Origin: Burkholderiales bacterium
GTDB taxonomy: Bacteria; Pseudomonadota; Gammaproteobacteria; Burkholderiales; Burkholderiaceae_C
DNA: 64,000 nucleotides
NCBI GenBank assembly: GCA_017307865.1
Contig: JAFKGE010000016.1
Coordinates: forward strand, 158,633-222,632
Direction of reading: 5' to 3'
Shown: positions 37,069-45,706 of the stretch, piece after piece
Layout: each line of letters begins with the position of its first letter
How positions within the stretch are numbered: position 1 is the stretch's first letter
Notes under the pieces: model-generated
Told to the model about the DNA's origin: nothing
The model's database searches: none
The model's input: the letters and a program-made list of their open reading frames with translations, nothing else
Made by a program: the position numbers and the translations under genes

Positions 37069-38805
37069 TCAGAAGGATTCCTCGACCTTCTGCGTCAGGA
37101 TTTCGGGCTTGACCGCCATGTCCGGCGGCACGCCCTTGATGCGCAGGGTCTGCTGCACCACGTCGCTGAACACCGGCGCCGCCACCGTGCCGCCGTAGTA
37201 GGTGCCGTTGCTGGGCTCGTCGACCATCACGCCGACGATGATGCGCGGCTGCTCGATGGGCGCGATGCCGACGAACCAGGCGCGGTACTTGTGCGCGGCA
37301 TAGCCCTTGCCCTGCTGCTTGCGCGCGGTGCCGGTCTTGCCGCCCACCGAGTAGCCCACCGTCTGCGCCAGCTGGCCGGTGCCGCCGGGGCCGGTCACCA
37401 GGTGCAGCATCTTGCGCACCTCGCTCGCGGTCTTGGCCGAGAACACCCGCAGGCCCGGCGTCGATTGGCCCTCGGTGCTGCGCAGCAGGGTGGCGGGAAT
37501 GACGCTGCCGTCGTGCGCCAGCGCGGTGTACGAATGCACCATCTGGAACAGCGAGCCCGACAGGCCGTAGCCATAGGCCATGGTGGCCTGCTCGACCGGC
37601 TTCCAGCTCTTCCAGGGACGCAGGCGGCCGGTGGCCGCGCCCGGAAAGGCCAGCTCGGGCTTGCGCCCGTAGCCCAGCGCCGTGTAGACGTTCCACATCT
37701 CCTTGGGGCTGAGCCGCTGCGCGATCTTCAGCGCGCCGATGTTGCTGGACTTCTGGATCACGCCCGACACCGTCAGCGTGCCGTAGTTGTGCGTGTCGCG
37801 CACCGTGTAGCGGTCCAGCTGGTAGCTGCCCGGCGAGGTGTTGATCAGGGTCTGCGGCGTGACGCGGCCCAAGTCCAGCGCGGTGGCCACGGTGATGGGC
37901 TTCATCACCGAGCCGGGCTCGAAGGTGTCGGTCAGCGCGACGTTGCGCAGCTGCGCGCCCGTCAGGTGCCGGCGGTCGTCCGGTGCATAGCTGGGGTAGT
38001 TGGCCAGCGCCAGCACCTCGCCGGTCACCGAGTCGAGCACCACCACGCTGCCGGACTTGGCCTTGTTGGCCACCACCGCGTCGCGCACCTTCTGGTAGGC
38101 GAAGAACTGGATCTTGGAGTCGATCGACAGCTGGATGTCCTGACCGTCGACCGGCGGCACCTCCTCGCCCACTTCCTCGACCACGCGGCCCAGCCGGTCC
38201 TTGATCACGCGGCGCGAACCCTCGCGGCCCGCCAGGCGCTGGTCGAACGAGCGCTCGACGCCTTCCAGGCCCTTGTTCTCGATGTCGGTGAAGCCGACCA
38301 CGTGCGCCGCCGCCGCGCCCTCGGGGTACACGCGCTTGTATTCCTTGCGCTGGTGGATGCCGGCGATCTTCAGCTCGGCGATCTGCTGGGCCACCGACTG
38401 GTCGACCTGGCGCTTGATCCACACGAAGCTGCGGTCTTCCTCGCCCAGCTTGTGCTGCAAGTCCTTCAGCGGCATGTTCAGCAGCTTGGCCAGCTGGCGC
38501 AGCTCGCCCTCGTCGGCCTTGACGTCCTCCGGAATGGCCCAGATGCTGGGCGCCACCACGCTGGAGGCCAGCAGCAGGCCGTTGCGGTCGAAGATGCGGC
38601 CGCGGCTGGCGGGCAGCTCGAGCGTGCGCAACACGCGCTGGTCGCCCTGCTTCTGGAAGAACGCGTTGTCGAACACCTGCACGTAGGCCGCGCGCCCCGT
38701 CAGGCCCAGAAAGGCCACGGCCAGCCCGGCAACGATGAACTTGCTGCGCCACACCGGCGTGCGCGAGGCCAGCAGCGGGCTGGAGGTGTAGCGGATGCTC
38801 TTCAT
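37069..38805 (-). CDS. ftsI: Septal peptidoglycan transpeptidase FtsI (PBP3)
   Basis: A 578-residue class B penicillin-binding protein. A short cytoplasmic N-terminus and membrane helix (FIVAGLAVAFLGLTGRAAYV) lead to the pedestal domain (ASRGRIFDRNGLLLASS) and the transpeptidase domain with all three motifs: SVMK in FEPGSVMKPITVA, SSN in IQKSSNIGALK, and KTGT in SVGGKTGTARKQ. ATG 38805 overlaps the ftsL stop. Confidence 0.95.
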   Translation of the reverse strand: MKSIRYTSSPLLASRTPVWRSKFIVAGLAVAFLGLTGRAAYVQVFDNAFFQKQGDQRVLRTLELPASRGRIFDRNGLLLASSVVAPSIWAIPEDVKADEGELRQLAKLLNMPLKDLQHKLGEEDRSFVWIKRQVDQSVAQQIAELKIAGIHQRKEYKRVYPEGAAAAHVVGFTDIENKGLEGVERSFDQRLAGREGSRRVIKDRLGRVVEEVGEEVPPVDGQDIQLSIDSKIQFFAYQKVRDAVVANKAKSGSVVVLDSVTGEVLALANYPSYAPDDRRHLTGAQLRNVALTDTFEPGSVMKPITVATALDLGRVTPQTLINTSPGSYQLDRYTVRDTHNYGTLTVSGVIQKSSNIGALKIAQRLSPKEMWNVYTALGYGRKPELAFPGAATGRLRPWKSWKPVEQATMAYGYGLSGSLFQMVHSYTALAHDGSVIPATLLRSTEGQSTPGLRVFSAKTASEVRKMLHLVTGPGGTGQLAQTVGYSVGGKTGTARKQQGKGYAAHKYRAWFVGIAPIEQPRIIVGVMVDEPSNGTYYGGTVAAPVFSDVVQQTLRIKGVPPDMAVKPEILTQKVEESF

Positions 38806-39098
38806 GGCCGACTCCCCGCCGGCGCCGGCCGCGCGGCGCCGGGCGTGACGTACTCGGTGATGGCCGGCGTCACCGGGCGCATGGCCAGCTTGTCCTGCGC
38901 CAGCCGCTCCACCCGCAGCGAAGTCGCCTGGGCGCGCTTTTCGACCTCCAGCTGGCGCCGCTGCGTGGCCAGGGTGCGCGCCTCGGCGCGCGCGCGCTCG
39001 ATCTGCGTGACGAGCTGGCGCGACTCGTACTGCACCTTGACCAGGTACATGGCCGAGAACATCAGGGCCGCGAGCAGCACGATCGACAACCGAGTCAT
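38802..39098 (-). CDS. ftsL: Cell division protein FtsL
   Basis: A 98-residue bitopic protein: an N-terminal membrane helix ([20 protein letters not shown]), then a leucine-zipper-like coiled coil rich in heptad positions, ending in a proline-rich tail. It forms the FtsQLB complex with FtsQ and FtsB. Position between rsmH and ftsI supports the call. ATG 39098 overlaps the rsmH stop. Confidence 0.9.
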   Translation of the reverse strand: MTRLSIVLLAALMFSAMYLVKVQYESRQLVTQIERARAEARTLATQRRQLEVEKRAQATSLRVERLAQDKLAMRPVTPAITEYVTPGAARPAPAGSRP

Positions 39099-40198
39099 GG
39101 CACTTGGCCCCCACGCTTCGCCGCTGCGCGTGCTGCGCTGCCCCCCGAGGGGGCGCTCGCCGACTTGGGACGGCCCGGCGTCGGCTCATCTTGGCCCCCA
39201 CGCTTCGCCGCTGCGCGTGCTGCGCTGCCCCCCGAGGGGGCGCTCGCCGCCTTGGGGCGGCCCGGCGTCGGCTCGGGACTCGCGTCCACCCGCGCATCGG
39301 TGCGCTCGGCCACCCGCATGATGGCGCTGCGTGCGCGCGGGTTGGCGGCCACCTCGGCGTCGCTGGGCCGCACGCGCGCCAGCGCGCGCAGCAAGGTGGG
39401 CGCGGGCTCGGCAAAGGGCGCGCGGCGGTCCACCACCGCGCGCGCGTGGCGTGCGATGAATTGTTTGGCGATGCGGTCTTCCAGCGAATGGAAGCTGATC
39501 ACCACCAGGCGGCCGGCCGGTTGCAGCACGTGCAGACTCGCTTCTAGCGCCTGCCGGAGCTCTTCAAGCTCGGCGTTGACGAAAATCCGAACAGCCTGGA
39601 ATGTCCGGGTCGCCGGGTGTTGCCCCGGCTCGCGAGTGCGGACCGCGCCGGCGACGAGCTCGGCGAACTCCAGGGTGCGGGCCAGGGGATGACCCGTTTG
39701 CCGACGCGCGACAATCGCCTTTGCAATGGCGACAGCAAACCGTTCTTCGCCGTAGTCACGAATCACCTCCGCGATCTGCTGCTGGGATGCCGCCGCCAGC
39801 CAGTCGGCCGCGCTCCGGCCCCGCGAGGGATCCATGCGCATGTCCAGCGGGCCGTCGGCACGAAAAGAAAAACCCCGCTCGGGGTTGTCGATCTGCGGCG
39901 AGCTGATGCCCAGGTCCAGCAAGACCCCGGCCACGCTCGCCGGGGGCAGCTCGCCCAGCGCCGCAAACCCCCGGTGGCGCATCTCCAGGCGTGGGTCGGC
40001 GATGCGTGCGGCCTCGGCCACCGCCTCCGGGTCCTTGTCGAAAGCAATCAGGCGCCCGGTGGGCGCCAGCTGCCGCAGGATGCGCCGCGCGTGTCCGCCG
40101 CGCCCGAAGGTGGCGTCCACGTAGCAGCCCTGCGGATCCGAAACCAGCGCCTCGACGGCTTCGTTCAGCAAGACGGTGGTGTGCGACCATGTGTTCAC
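39095..40198 (-). CDS. rsmH: 16S rRNA m4C1402 methyltransferase RsmH with tandem repeat tail
   Basis: A 367-residue SAM methyltransferase. It has [49 protein letters not shown] and [17 protein letters not shown]. The family is usually about 310 residues. Here the last ~58 residues are two tandem copies of a 29-residue unit ([27 protein letters not shown]), encoded by two 87-bp direct repeats of the CCCCCGAGGGGG family. I choose GTG 40198 because GAAGG lies a suitable distance upstream; a TTG at 40219 is a weaker alternative. Confidence 0.93.
   Translation of the reverse strand: MNTWSHTTVLLNEAVEALVSDPQGCYVDATFGRGGHARRILRQLAPTGRLIAFDKDPEAVAEAARIADPRLEMRHRGFAALGELPPASVAGVLLDLGISSPQIDNPERGFSFRADGPLDMRMDPSRGRSAADWLAAASQQQIAEVIRDYGEERFAVAIAKAIVARRQTGHPLARTLEFAELVAGAVRTREPGQHPATRTFQAVRIFVNAELEELRQALEASLHVLQPAGRLVVISFHSLEDRIAKQFIARHARAVVDRRAPFAEPAPTLLRALARVRPSDAEVAANPRARSAIMRVAERTDARVDASPEPTPGRPKAASAPSGGSAARAAAKRGGQDEPTPGRPKSASAPSGGSAARAAAKRGGQVP
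39103..39276 (-). repeat. Two tandem 87-bp copies of the CCCCCGAGGGGG dispersed repeat
   Basis: Copy 1 begins at 39103 and copy 2 at 39190, both opening CTTGGCCCCCACGCTTCGCC. Each carries a GCCCCCCGAGGGGGCGC palindrome and ends CGGCCCGGCGTCGGCTC. The 87-bp period is 29 codons, so the rsmH frame is kept. The copies differ at only a few bases, which points to recent tandem duplication. Confidence 0.92.
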
Positions 40199-40208
40199 CG
40201 CCCCGCCT

Positions 40209-40637
40209 TCAAAACGCAAAATCCTCGAACGCCGCCGGCATGGGCTCTTGCATCGCCTCGGCCTCCTTGGCCTCGTAGGCGGCCTTGTCCCACAGCTCGA
40301 AGTGATCGCCCATGCCCAGCAGCATGGTCTCGCGCACCAGGCCCGCGGCGGCGCGCAGCTCGGGCGAGACCAGTACGCGGCCCGTGCCGTCCAGCTCCAC
40401 GTCCATCGCGTTGCCCAGGAAGATGCGCTTCCACCACTGGGCCGACATGGGCAGCTGCGCGATGCGCTCGCGAAATTTCTCCCACTCGGGGCGCGGAAAC
40501 ACCATCAGGCAGCCGTGCGGGTGCTTGGTGATCGTGAGCTGCCCGCTGGCCGTCGCGAGCAGGACGTCACGATGCCGGGTCGGCACAGACAGCCGCCCCT
40601 TGGCATCCAGACTCAGCGATGAAGCCCCTTGAAACAC
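40209..40637 (-). CDS. mraZ: Transcriptional regulator MraZ
   Basis: A 142-residue double SpoVT-AbrB-fold DNA-binding protein that represses the dcw operon. It has [20 protein letters not shown] at the N-terminus and [18 protein letters not shown] in the second half, both family hallmarks. It is the first gene of the cluster and is preceded by a four-repeat operator-like site at 40679-40713. Confidence 0.94.
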   Translation of the reverse strand: MFQGASSLSLDAKGRLSVPTRHRDVLLATASGQLTITKHPHGCLMVFPRPEWEKFRERIAQLPMSAQWWKRIFLGNAMDVELDGTGRVLVSPELRAAAGLVRETMLLGMGDHFELWDKAAYEAKEAEAMQEPMPAAFEDFAF

Positions 40638-40678
40638 GCGATTTCCCTGCCGTGACGATCAAAACCGGGTGGTGACGG

Positions 40679-40713
40679 CACTTCTCACCACTTAATTGCA
40701 CTTTTTTGCACTG
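40679..40713 (-). promoter_or_regulatory. Probable MraZ-binding repeats upstream of mraZ
   Basis: On the plus strand CACTT occurs at 40679, 40689 and 40699, with CACTG at 40709, giving four pentamers at an exact 10-bp period (AAGTG on the coding strand). MraZ is known to bind direct repeats of short pentamers spaced by five bases upstream of its own gene, so this layout fits autoregulation. It overlaps the likely -10 region. Confidence 0.65.
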
Positions 40714-40739
40714 TAGCAGGAATCCCATGCGCCGGACAA
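40710..40739 (-). promoter_or_regulatory. Candidate sigma-70 promoter for the dcw cluster
   Basis: On the minus strand TTGTCC (40739-40734) is followed after 18 bases by TACAGT (40715-40710), each matching four of six consensus bases. It lies about 75 bp upstream of mraZ, and the -10 overlaps the outermost MraZ-type repeat. Confidence 0.4.
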
Positions 40740-40948
40740 GGGGCGAACACATTTTTTCAATGAAATCAAGACCTTAGCTGGTTTTTTCACCAGAGATTCG
40801 AGTCAAAATTTCTTTGAAATTAGGGACTTAGCTCCAACTATCAAAGTGATTTCCCCGATGCGGGGCGATGCCGCCGGCTGCACGCACCCGCGCTTGCCGT
40901 CAATTTGTGCACAGCGGCCGTGGCGCGCGGCCGGGCCGAGCCAGCACC
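40740..40948. other. AT-rich intergenic stretch between hslU terminator and mraZ promoter
   Basis: No gene is seen. The part at 40750-40850 is much richer in A and T than the rest of the window and contains small palindromes (CTGG...CCAG near 40779-40793, and CCCCG-ATG-CGGGG near 40853). It may hold additional promoter elements for the dcw cluster. Confidence 0.4.
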
Positions 40949-40970
40949 AAAACCCCGCGATCGGGCGGGG
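40949..40970 (-). terminator. Rho-independent terminator after hslU
   Basis: On the minus strand GGCG-type stem CCCCGC/GCGGGG (40953-40958 and 40965-40970) with a short loop is followed by TTTT (40952-40949). It lies about 30 bp past the hslU stop. Confidence 0.6.
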
Positions 40971-41001
40971 GGCGACTCAAGACCCGTCGGTCAACGGCGC
41001 G

Positions 41002-42330
41002 TCAGAGGATGTAGCGCGACAAGTCTTCGTCGCGGCTGACGTCGGCGAGGCGCGCATCGACGTAGGCAGCGTCGATGTGCACCTGCTGGCCTTCCAGGCG
41101 CGTGGCGTCGAAGCTGACGTCGTCGAGCAGGCGCTCCATCACGGTGGACAGGCGGCGCGCGCCGATGTTCTCGGTGCTTTCGTTGACGTCGCAGGCGATC
41201 TGCGCCAGGCGCGCGATGCCGTCGTCGCTGAAGTGCAGCGTCACGCCCTCGGTGGCCAGCAGCGCCTGGACCTGGCGCACCAGGCTGGCGTCGGTCTGCG
41301 TGAGGATGGCCTTGAAGTCATCGACCGAAAGCGAATCCAGCTCGACCCGGATCGGCAGGCGCCCTTGCAGCTCGGGGATCAGGTCGCTCGGCTTGGCCAG
41401 GTGGAAGGCGCCCGAGGCGATGAACAGGATGTGGTCGGTCTTGACCATGCCGTACTTGGTGTTGACCGTGGTGCCCTCGACCAGCGGCAGCAGGTCGCGC
41501 TGCACGCCCTGGCGCGACACGTCGGCACTGCTGCTGGCCTCGGTGCGCGAGGCGACCTTGTCGATCTCGTCGATGAAGACGATGCCGTTCTGCTCCAGGT
41601 TGTGCAGCGCCTGCAGGCGGATTTCGTCCTCGTTGACCAGCTTGCCGGCCTCCTCGTCGACCAGCAGCTTCATGGCCTCGCCGATCCGGACGCGCCGCAT
41701 CTTGCGCCGGCCGGCGTTCAGGTTGCCCAGCATGCCCTTGAGCTGCTCGGCCATGTCCTCCATGCCGGGCGGGCCCATGATTTCCATGGCGGGCGCGGCC
41801 TGTTGCAGCTCCAGCTCGATTTCCTTGTCGTCCAGCTGGTGCTCGCGCAGCTTCTTGCGAAAGGCCTGGCGCGCGGCGCCGCCCTCGCTGGGCGCGTTGC
41901 TGCCGTCGGCGTTGCGCGCCGGCGGCAACAGCACGTCGAGGATGCGGTCCTCGGCCAGGTCCTCGGCGCGCGTGCGGTGCTGGCGCATGGCCTGCTCGCG
42001 CTGCTGCTTGACGGCCATTTCGGCCAGGTCGCGGATGATCGAATCGACGTCCTTGCCGACGTAGCCGACCTCGGTGAACTTGGTCGCCTCGACCTTGATG
42101 AAGGGCGCGCCCGCCAGCCGCGCCAGGCGGCGCGCGATCTCGGTCTTGCCGACACCGGTGGGGCCGATCATCAGGATGTTCTTGGGCGTGATCTCGGCGC
42201 GCAGCTTTTCGTCGACCTGCTGGCGGCGCCAGCGGTTGCGCAGCGCAATGGCGACGGCGCGCTTGGCCGCCTGCTGGCCGACGATGTGGCGGTCGAGTTC
42301 GGAGACGATCTCCTGGGGGGTCATGGACAT
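41002..42330 (-). CDS. hslU: ATP-dependent protease ATPase subunit HslU
   Basis: A 442-residue AAA+ unfoldase partner of HslV. It has [20 protein letters not shown], Walker [20 protein letters not shown], the pore motif [10 protein letters not shown], Walker [14 protein letters not shown], sensor [15 protein letters not shown] and the C-terminal DLSRYIL that docks into HslV. ATG 42330 is chosen; 42324 is possible. A dispersed repeat separates it from hslV. Confidence 0.95.
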   Translation of the reverse strand: MSMTPQEIVSELDRHIVGQQAAKRAVAIALRNRWRRQQVDEKLRAEITPKNILMIGPTGVGKTEIARRLARLAGAPFIKVEATKFTEVGYVGKDVDSIIRDLAEMAVKQQREQAMRQHRTRAEDLAEDRILDVLLPPARNADGSNAPSEGGAARQAFRKKLREHQLDDKEIELELQQAAPAMEIMGPPGMEDMAEQLKGMLGNLNAGRRKMRRVRIGEAMKLLVDEEAGKLVNEDEIRLQALHNLEQNGIVFIDEIDKVASRTEASSSADVSRQGVQRDLLPLVEGTTVNTKYGMVKTDHILFIASGAFHLAKPSDLIPELQGRLPIRVELDSLSVDDFKAILTQTDASLVRQVQALLATEGVTLHFSDDGIARLAQIACDVNESTENIGARRLSTVMERLLDDVSFDATRLEGQQVHIDAAYVDARLADVSRDEDLSRYIL

Positions 42331-42351
42331 GGCGGGGCTCAACCGGAAAAT

Positions 42352-42412
42352 CTCAATCAAAAATGGCTTTGGCGCAGGCGGGGCAAGCGCAAGCAGCTAT
42401 CAGACATGAAGC
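42352..42412 (-). repeat. ATAGCTGC-type dispersed repeat, copy 6
   Basis: The minus strand reads GATAGCTGCTTGCGCTTGCC and then a GCGCCAAAGCCATTTTTGATT end. It fills the 86-bp gap between hslV and hslU. Confidence 0.8.
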
Positions 42413-42416
42413 AAAA

Positions 42417-42962
42417 TCACAAGACCTCGATGGTGTGCGTCATGTTGGTGTAGATGCACAGCTCGCCGGCGATCTCGAGCGACTTCTTGACGATCTGCTC
42501 GGCCGACAGCTCGGTGTGGTCCAGCAGCGCCTTGGCGGCCGACTGGGCGTAGGCGCCGCCCGAGCCGATGGCCACCAGGCCGTGCTCGGGCTCCAGCACG
42601 TCGCCGTTGCCGGTGATGATCAGCGAGGCCTCGCGGTCGGCCACCGCCAGCATGGCCTCCAGCCGGCGCAGCACGCGGTCGGTGCGCCAGTCCTTGGTCA
42701 GCTCGATGGCGGCGCGCGTCAGGTGGCCCTGGTGCTTGTCCAGCTTGGCCTCGAAGCGCTCGAACAAGGTGAAGGCGTCGGCCGTGGCGCCGGCAAAGCC
42801 GGCCAGCACGCGGCCGTGGTAGAGCTTGCGCACCTTGCGCGCCGAGCCCTTGACGACGATGTTGCCCAGCGTGACCTGGCCGTCGCCGCCGATGGCGACC
42901 TGCCAGCCCTCGGGGGTCTGGCGGCGCACGCTGATGATGGTGGTGCCGTGAAAGGGTTCCAT
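42417..42962 (-). CDS. hslV: ATP-dependent protease peptidase subunit HslV
   Basis: A 181-residue proteasome-related threonine peptidase. [11 protein letters not shown] near the N-terminus supplies the catalytic threonine after processing, followed by [20 protein letters not shown] and [19 protein letters not shown]. It forms the double hexamer capped by HslU, encoded next downstream. Confidence 0.95.
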   Translation of the reverse strand: MEPFHGTTIISVRRQTPEGWQVAIGGDGQVTLGNIVVKGSARKVRKLYHGRVLAGFAGATADAFTLFERFEAKLDKHQGHLTRAAIELTKDWRTDRVLRRLEAMLAVADREASLIITGNGDVLEPEHGLVAIGSGGAYAQSAAKALLDHTELSAEQIVKKSLEIAGELCIYTNMTHTIEVL

Positions 42963-43017
42963 CGCGCCCAGATGGGGGTTGCGGCCCGCTTTGCAAGGGC
43001 GCGGGCGGGGCGCGGAT

Positions 43018-44754
43018 TCAATCCACGCGCCGCAGCACGCGCGCCGATTCGGAGATGCCGATCACGCCGAAAAACGCCGCCACCAGCCGGTTGACGTGCT
43101 TGAACACCACCTGCCGCCCCTGGCCCTGCTGCTGCACGGTCCAGTTGAGCAGGTCGCCGGCGGCACCGAAGTCCACCCGCTGCAGATGGCGGCAATTGAA
43201 CTCGATGCCGCGCGTGCGCGCCGTCACGCCGAGCGGCTGCAGCGCGTGCGCCGCGTCGCCCAGGATTTCGCCTTCCAGCGGCAGCTGGGCGATGTCGAGC
43301 CCCGCCGCACCGGCCGCCCCGAGGCCCATGGCGCCGGACAGCGGGTGATCGCCGTAGCCACTGGCGGCCGACGCGGCGTCCTCGTCATCGGGCGGCGGCA
43401 GGGTGTGGCCGCTTTCGGACATCGGCGCGTACTCGCAGCGCGGGTCTTCCCAGGCCGGCGGCGACATCTCGTAGGTGACGCAGTAGTTGAGCGCCACCAG
43501 CTCGAACTCGTCGGGCTCGTTCATCACCCGCAGCAGGGCCATGCGGGCCGTCCACCACTGCGGATCGGTGGCGCGCTGCTCGGGCGGGGTCTGCTGCGCC
43601 AGCACGTTCAGCAGCTGCTCGGCGTCGAGAAAGCGCAGGCGCACGGACGTGCGGGCCCAGCGCTGCAGCACGTCCAGCAGCAGCGGCAGCGCCTGCGGGT
43701 CGATCGACTTGACGCGCCGCCAGTCGATGCGCCAGGGCTGCGCCTGGCGCGTCATCGAGGCGTTGAGCGCCGCGATGGACTGCGTGCCCAGCACCGAAGG
43801 CGCGCTCCAGTGCGCCGGCAGGCTCTCGCTGCGCGGCACCGGGGCGGCTCCGGCCAGCGGCGTCATCGGCATGGCGCCCGAGGCGGGGCCTGCCGCCAGC
43901 GTCCACTGGGGTGCCGAGCGGCCGAAGCGGCCGACGAAGGCGATGGCCGCGCCGTCGAACTTGTCGGGCTCGCCGGCGGCGCGGTACAGGTCGAACAGGG
44001 TGAGCCAGGTTTCGAGGTCGTCGCTGTGGCTGCCCCCCTCGCCCAGCAGCTCCAAGAGACTGACCTCGGCCCCGGTGGCGTCGCCGTTGGCAAAGCGGAT
44101 CGCCACCTCCTCGACCTCGGGGCTGACGGCCACCGGCGGCGGTTCGTCGGCCAGGGGCGCGGGCGCGACCGGGTCGGCCCACGGGTCGGCGCCGGTGGGC
44201 GCGTCCAGCGGCTGGGACTGGGGTGGGGGCGCGGCCTCGCCACGCGAAACCTCGGCCGCGGCGCCCGACAGCGGCACCTCGACCGCGGTGGCGCCGAAGC
44301 CAACGCCGGCCGCCATCTCGTCCAGCTTCACCGGGCGGGTCTTGTCGTAGGCGCGCGGGTTGTCGGGGGCGACGGCGGCCGGCTCGGCGCGGTCCAGCCA
44401 GGCGCGCGACATCTGCTCTTCGATCTGATCGATTTTTTCGAGCGTGCGCTCGGGCTCGTGCGGGTGCGCGGACTCGACGCTGGAGATGAACGAGGTGGGC
44501 GACGCCGAACCGCCATGGGCGCCGGCCAGCTGGCGGCGACGCGCCTTGCGCAGCATGTCGAACTCGCGGTTGCGCACGAAGTCGTTGCGCCGCTTGCGCT
44601 CGATCATCTCCTTGAGCGCGGCGCTCGATTCGCTGGCGTCCAGCGGGCCGTCGACCTTGTTCAGGTCGGCCCAGTCGGTGGTCGGGCTGGTGATGAACTT
44701 GACCACCTTGGACAAAAAGCGCCCGCCCGGCTTGGGGTCTTGCTCCTCGTTCAT
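43018..44754 (-). CDS. STAS-domain protein, conserved betaproteobacterial hypothetical
   Basis: A 578-residue cytoplasmic protein with no signal peptide. Residues ~1-160 are charged and helical, and ~160-220 are proline/alanine-rich and probably disordered. Two globular parts follow: a middle segment ([20 protein letters not shown]) and a C-terminal one ([20 protein letters not shown]), both resembling STAS/anti-anti-sigma folds with the 'CxxLxRVDFxAAGxLLN' pattern in the latter. Its job is unknown; it is encoded between dksA and hslV. ATG 44754 is chosen. Confidence 0.7.
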   Translation of the reverse strand: MNEEQDPKPGGRFLSKVVKFITSPTTDWADLNKVDGPLDASESSAALKEMIERKRRNDFVRNREFDMLRKARRRQLAGAHGGSASPTSFISSVESAHPHEPERTLEKIDQIEEQMSRAWLDRAEPAAVAPDNPRAYDKTRPVKLDEMAAGVGFGATAVEVPLSGAAAEVSRGEAAPPPQSQPLDAPTGADPWADPVAPAPLADEPPPVAVSPEVEEVAIRFANGDATGAEVSLLELLGEGGSHSDDLETWLTLFDLYRAAGEPDKFDGAAIAFVGRFGRSAPQWTLAAGPASGAMPMTPLAGAAPVPRSESLPAHWSAPSVLGTQSIAALNASMTRQAQPWRIDWRRVKSIDPQALPLLLDVLQRWARTSVRLRFLDAEQLLNVLAQQTPPEQRATDPQWWTARMALLRVMNEPDEFELVALNYCVTYEMSPPAWEDPRCEYAPMSESGHTLPPPDDEDAASAASGYGDHPLSGAMGLGAAGAAGLDIAQLPLEGEILGDAAHALQPLGVTARTRGIEFNCRHLQRVDFGAAGDLLNWTVQQQGQGRQVVFKHVNRLVAAFFGVIGISESARVLRRVD

Positions 44755-44788
44755 CCTTCGATGGCCTCCCCGGACGGCGTGCGTCCGA

Positions 44789-45487
44789 TCAATCGCCGAA
44801 CATCTTCTGCTTGAGCTCGCGGCGCTGCTGCGCCTCCAGCGACAGCGTGGCGGTGGGCCGCGCCAGCAGGCGCGGCACGCCGATGGGCTCGCCGGTCTCG
44901 TCGCAATAGCCGTAGTCGCCGGCATCGATGCGGGCGATCGACTGCTCGATCTTCTTGAGCAGCTTGCGCTCGCGGTCGCGCGTGCGCAGCTCCAGCGCGT
45001 GCTCTTCCTCGATGGTGGCGCGGTCGGCCGGGTCGGGCACCACCACGGTGTCCTTGCGCAGGTTGTCGGTGGTCACGTCGGCGTTGAGCAGGATGTCGTC
45101 CTTGAGCTGCGTCAATTTCAGGCGGAAGAACGCCAGCTGCTTGTCGTTCATGTACTCGTCATCGGGCATGGCGATGACTTCGGCGTCGGACAGCTCGTCG
45201 GGCTTCTTGGTCTTCCAGTTGTTGGCCAGTTTCGGATCCTTCTTGATCACGATCGGCACATGAGCTACGGCGGCAATGGGCATGGGCAATATCTTGGGCT
45301 TGACGGCCGCCGGTGCGGCCGACATGGGAGTCGGTTTGCGCGCCGCGGCCGTCCGTGGACGGGCGGGCGCGGCTTTTTTCGTGACGGCCTGGGTGGCGCG
45401 CGCACTCGCCTGGGGCGTCGCCTTGCCAGGCAGGGCCTGGGCCTTGGCGGGGGCTTTGGCCGGTGTCTTGGCAGCCGCAGGTTTCAC
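44789..45487 (-). CDS. dksA: RNA polymerase-binding regulator DksA, single-cysteine type
   Basis: A 232-residue DksA. The coiled-coil segment with LLNADVTTDNLRKDTVVVPD, PADRATIEEEHALELRTRDR and the GDYGYCDETGEPIGVPRLLARPTATL zinc-region are clear. Of the four zinc-finger cysteines in E. coli DksA only the first is present, and the second pair is replaced by SLEAQ, so zinc is probably not needed for the fold. The first ~90 residues are a Lys/Ala/Pro-rich extension. The start is GTG 45487, because AGGAG lies nine bases upstream. Confidence 0.9.
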   Translation of the reverse strand: MKPAAAKTPAKAPAKAQALPGKATPQASARATQAVTKKAAPARPRTAAARKPTPMSAAPAAVKPKILPMPIAAVAHVPIVIKKDPKLANNWKTKKPDELSDAEVIAMPDDEYMNDKQLAFFRLKLTQLKDDILLNADVTTDNLRKDTVVVPDPADRATIEEEHALELRTRDRERKLLKKIEQSIARIDAGDYGYCDETGEPIGVPRLLARPTATLSLEAQQRRELKQKMFGD

Positions 45488-45520
45488 GTTGTTCGTCTCC
45501 TGTAGAACAAGGTGCGGCAC

Positions 45521-45706
45521 GCCGCCACCTTCAACCGCTTACACGTCGGATGAAGGGGGTCGTCTTCATCCGCAGAACCCTGTTATAGACCTTCTTGGGC
45601 ACTTGAGCCAGCGCGGCGCCGGCCCGGCCGGCGGCGCACTCAAAGGCGGCGATTGTATCGGGCTTGCCGGCGCCGTGGCGCCGATGTCCCTGCGCGCCGC
45701 TGGTGC
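45521..45706 (-). other. dksA 5' region with perfect 9-bp hairpin
   Basis: CGGATGAAG (45547-45555) and CTTCATCCG (45564-45572) are perfect inverted repeats with an eight-base loop, about 60 bp before the dksA GTG. A TATAAC at roughly 45592-45597 (minus strand) is a possible -10, but no good -35 pairs with it. The hairpin may therefore be in the 5' leader. Confidence 0.4.
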
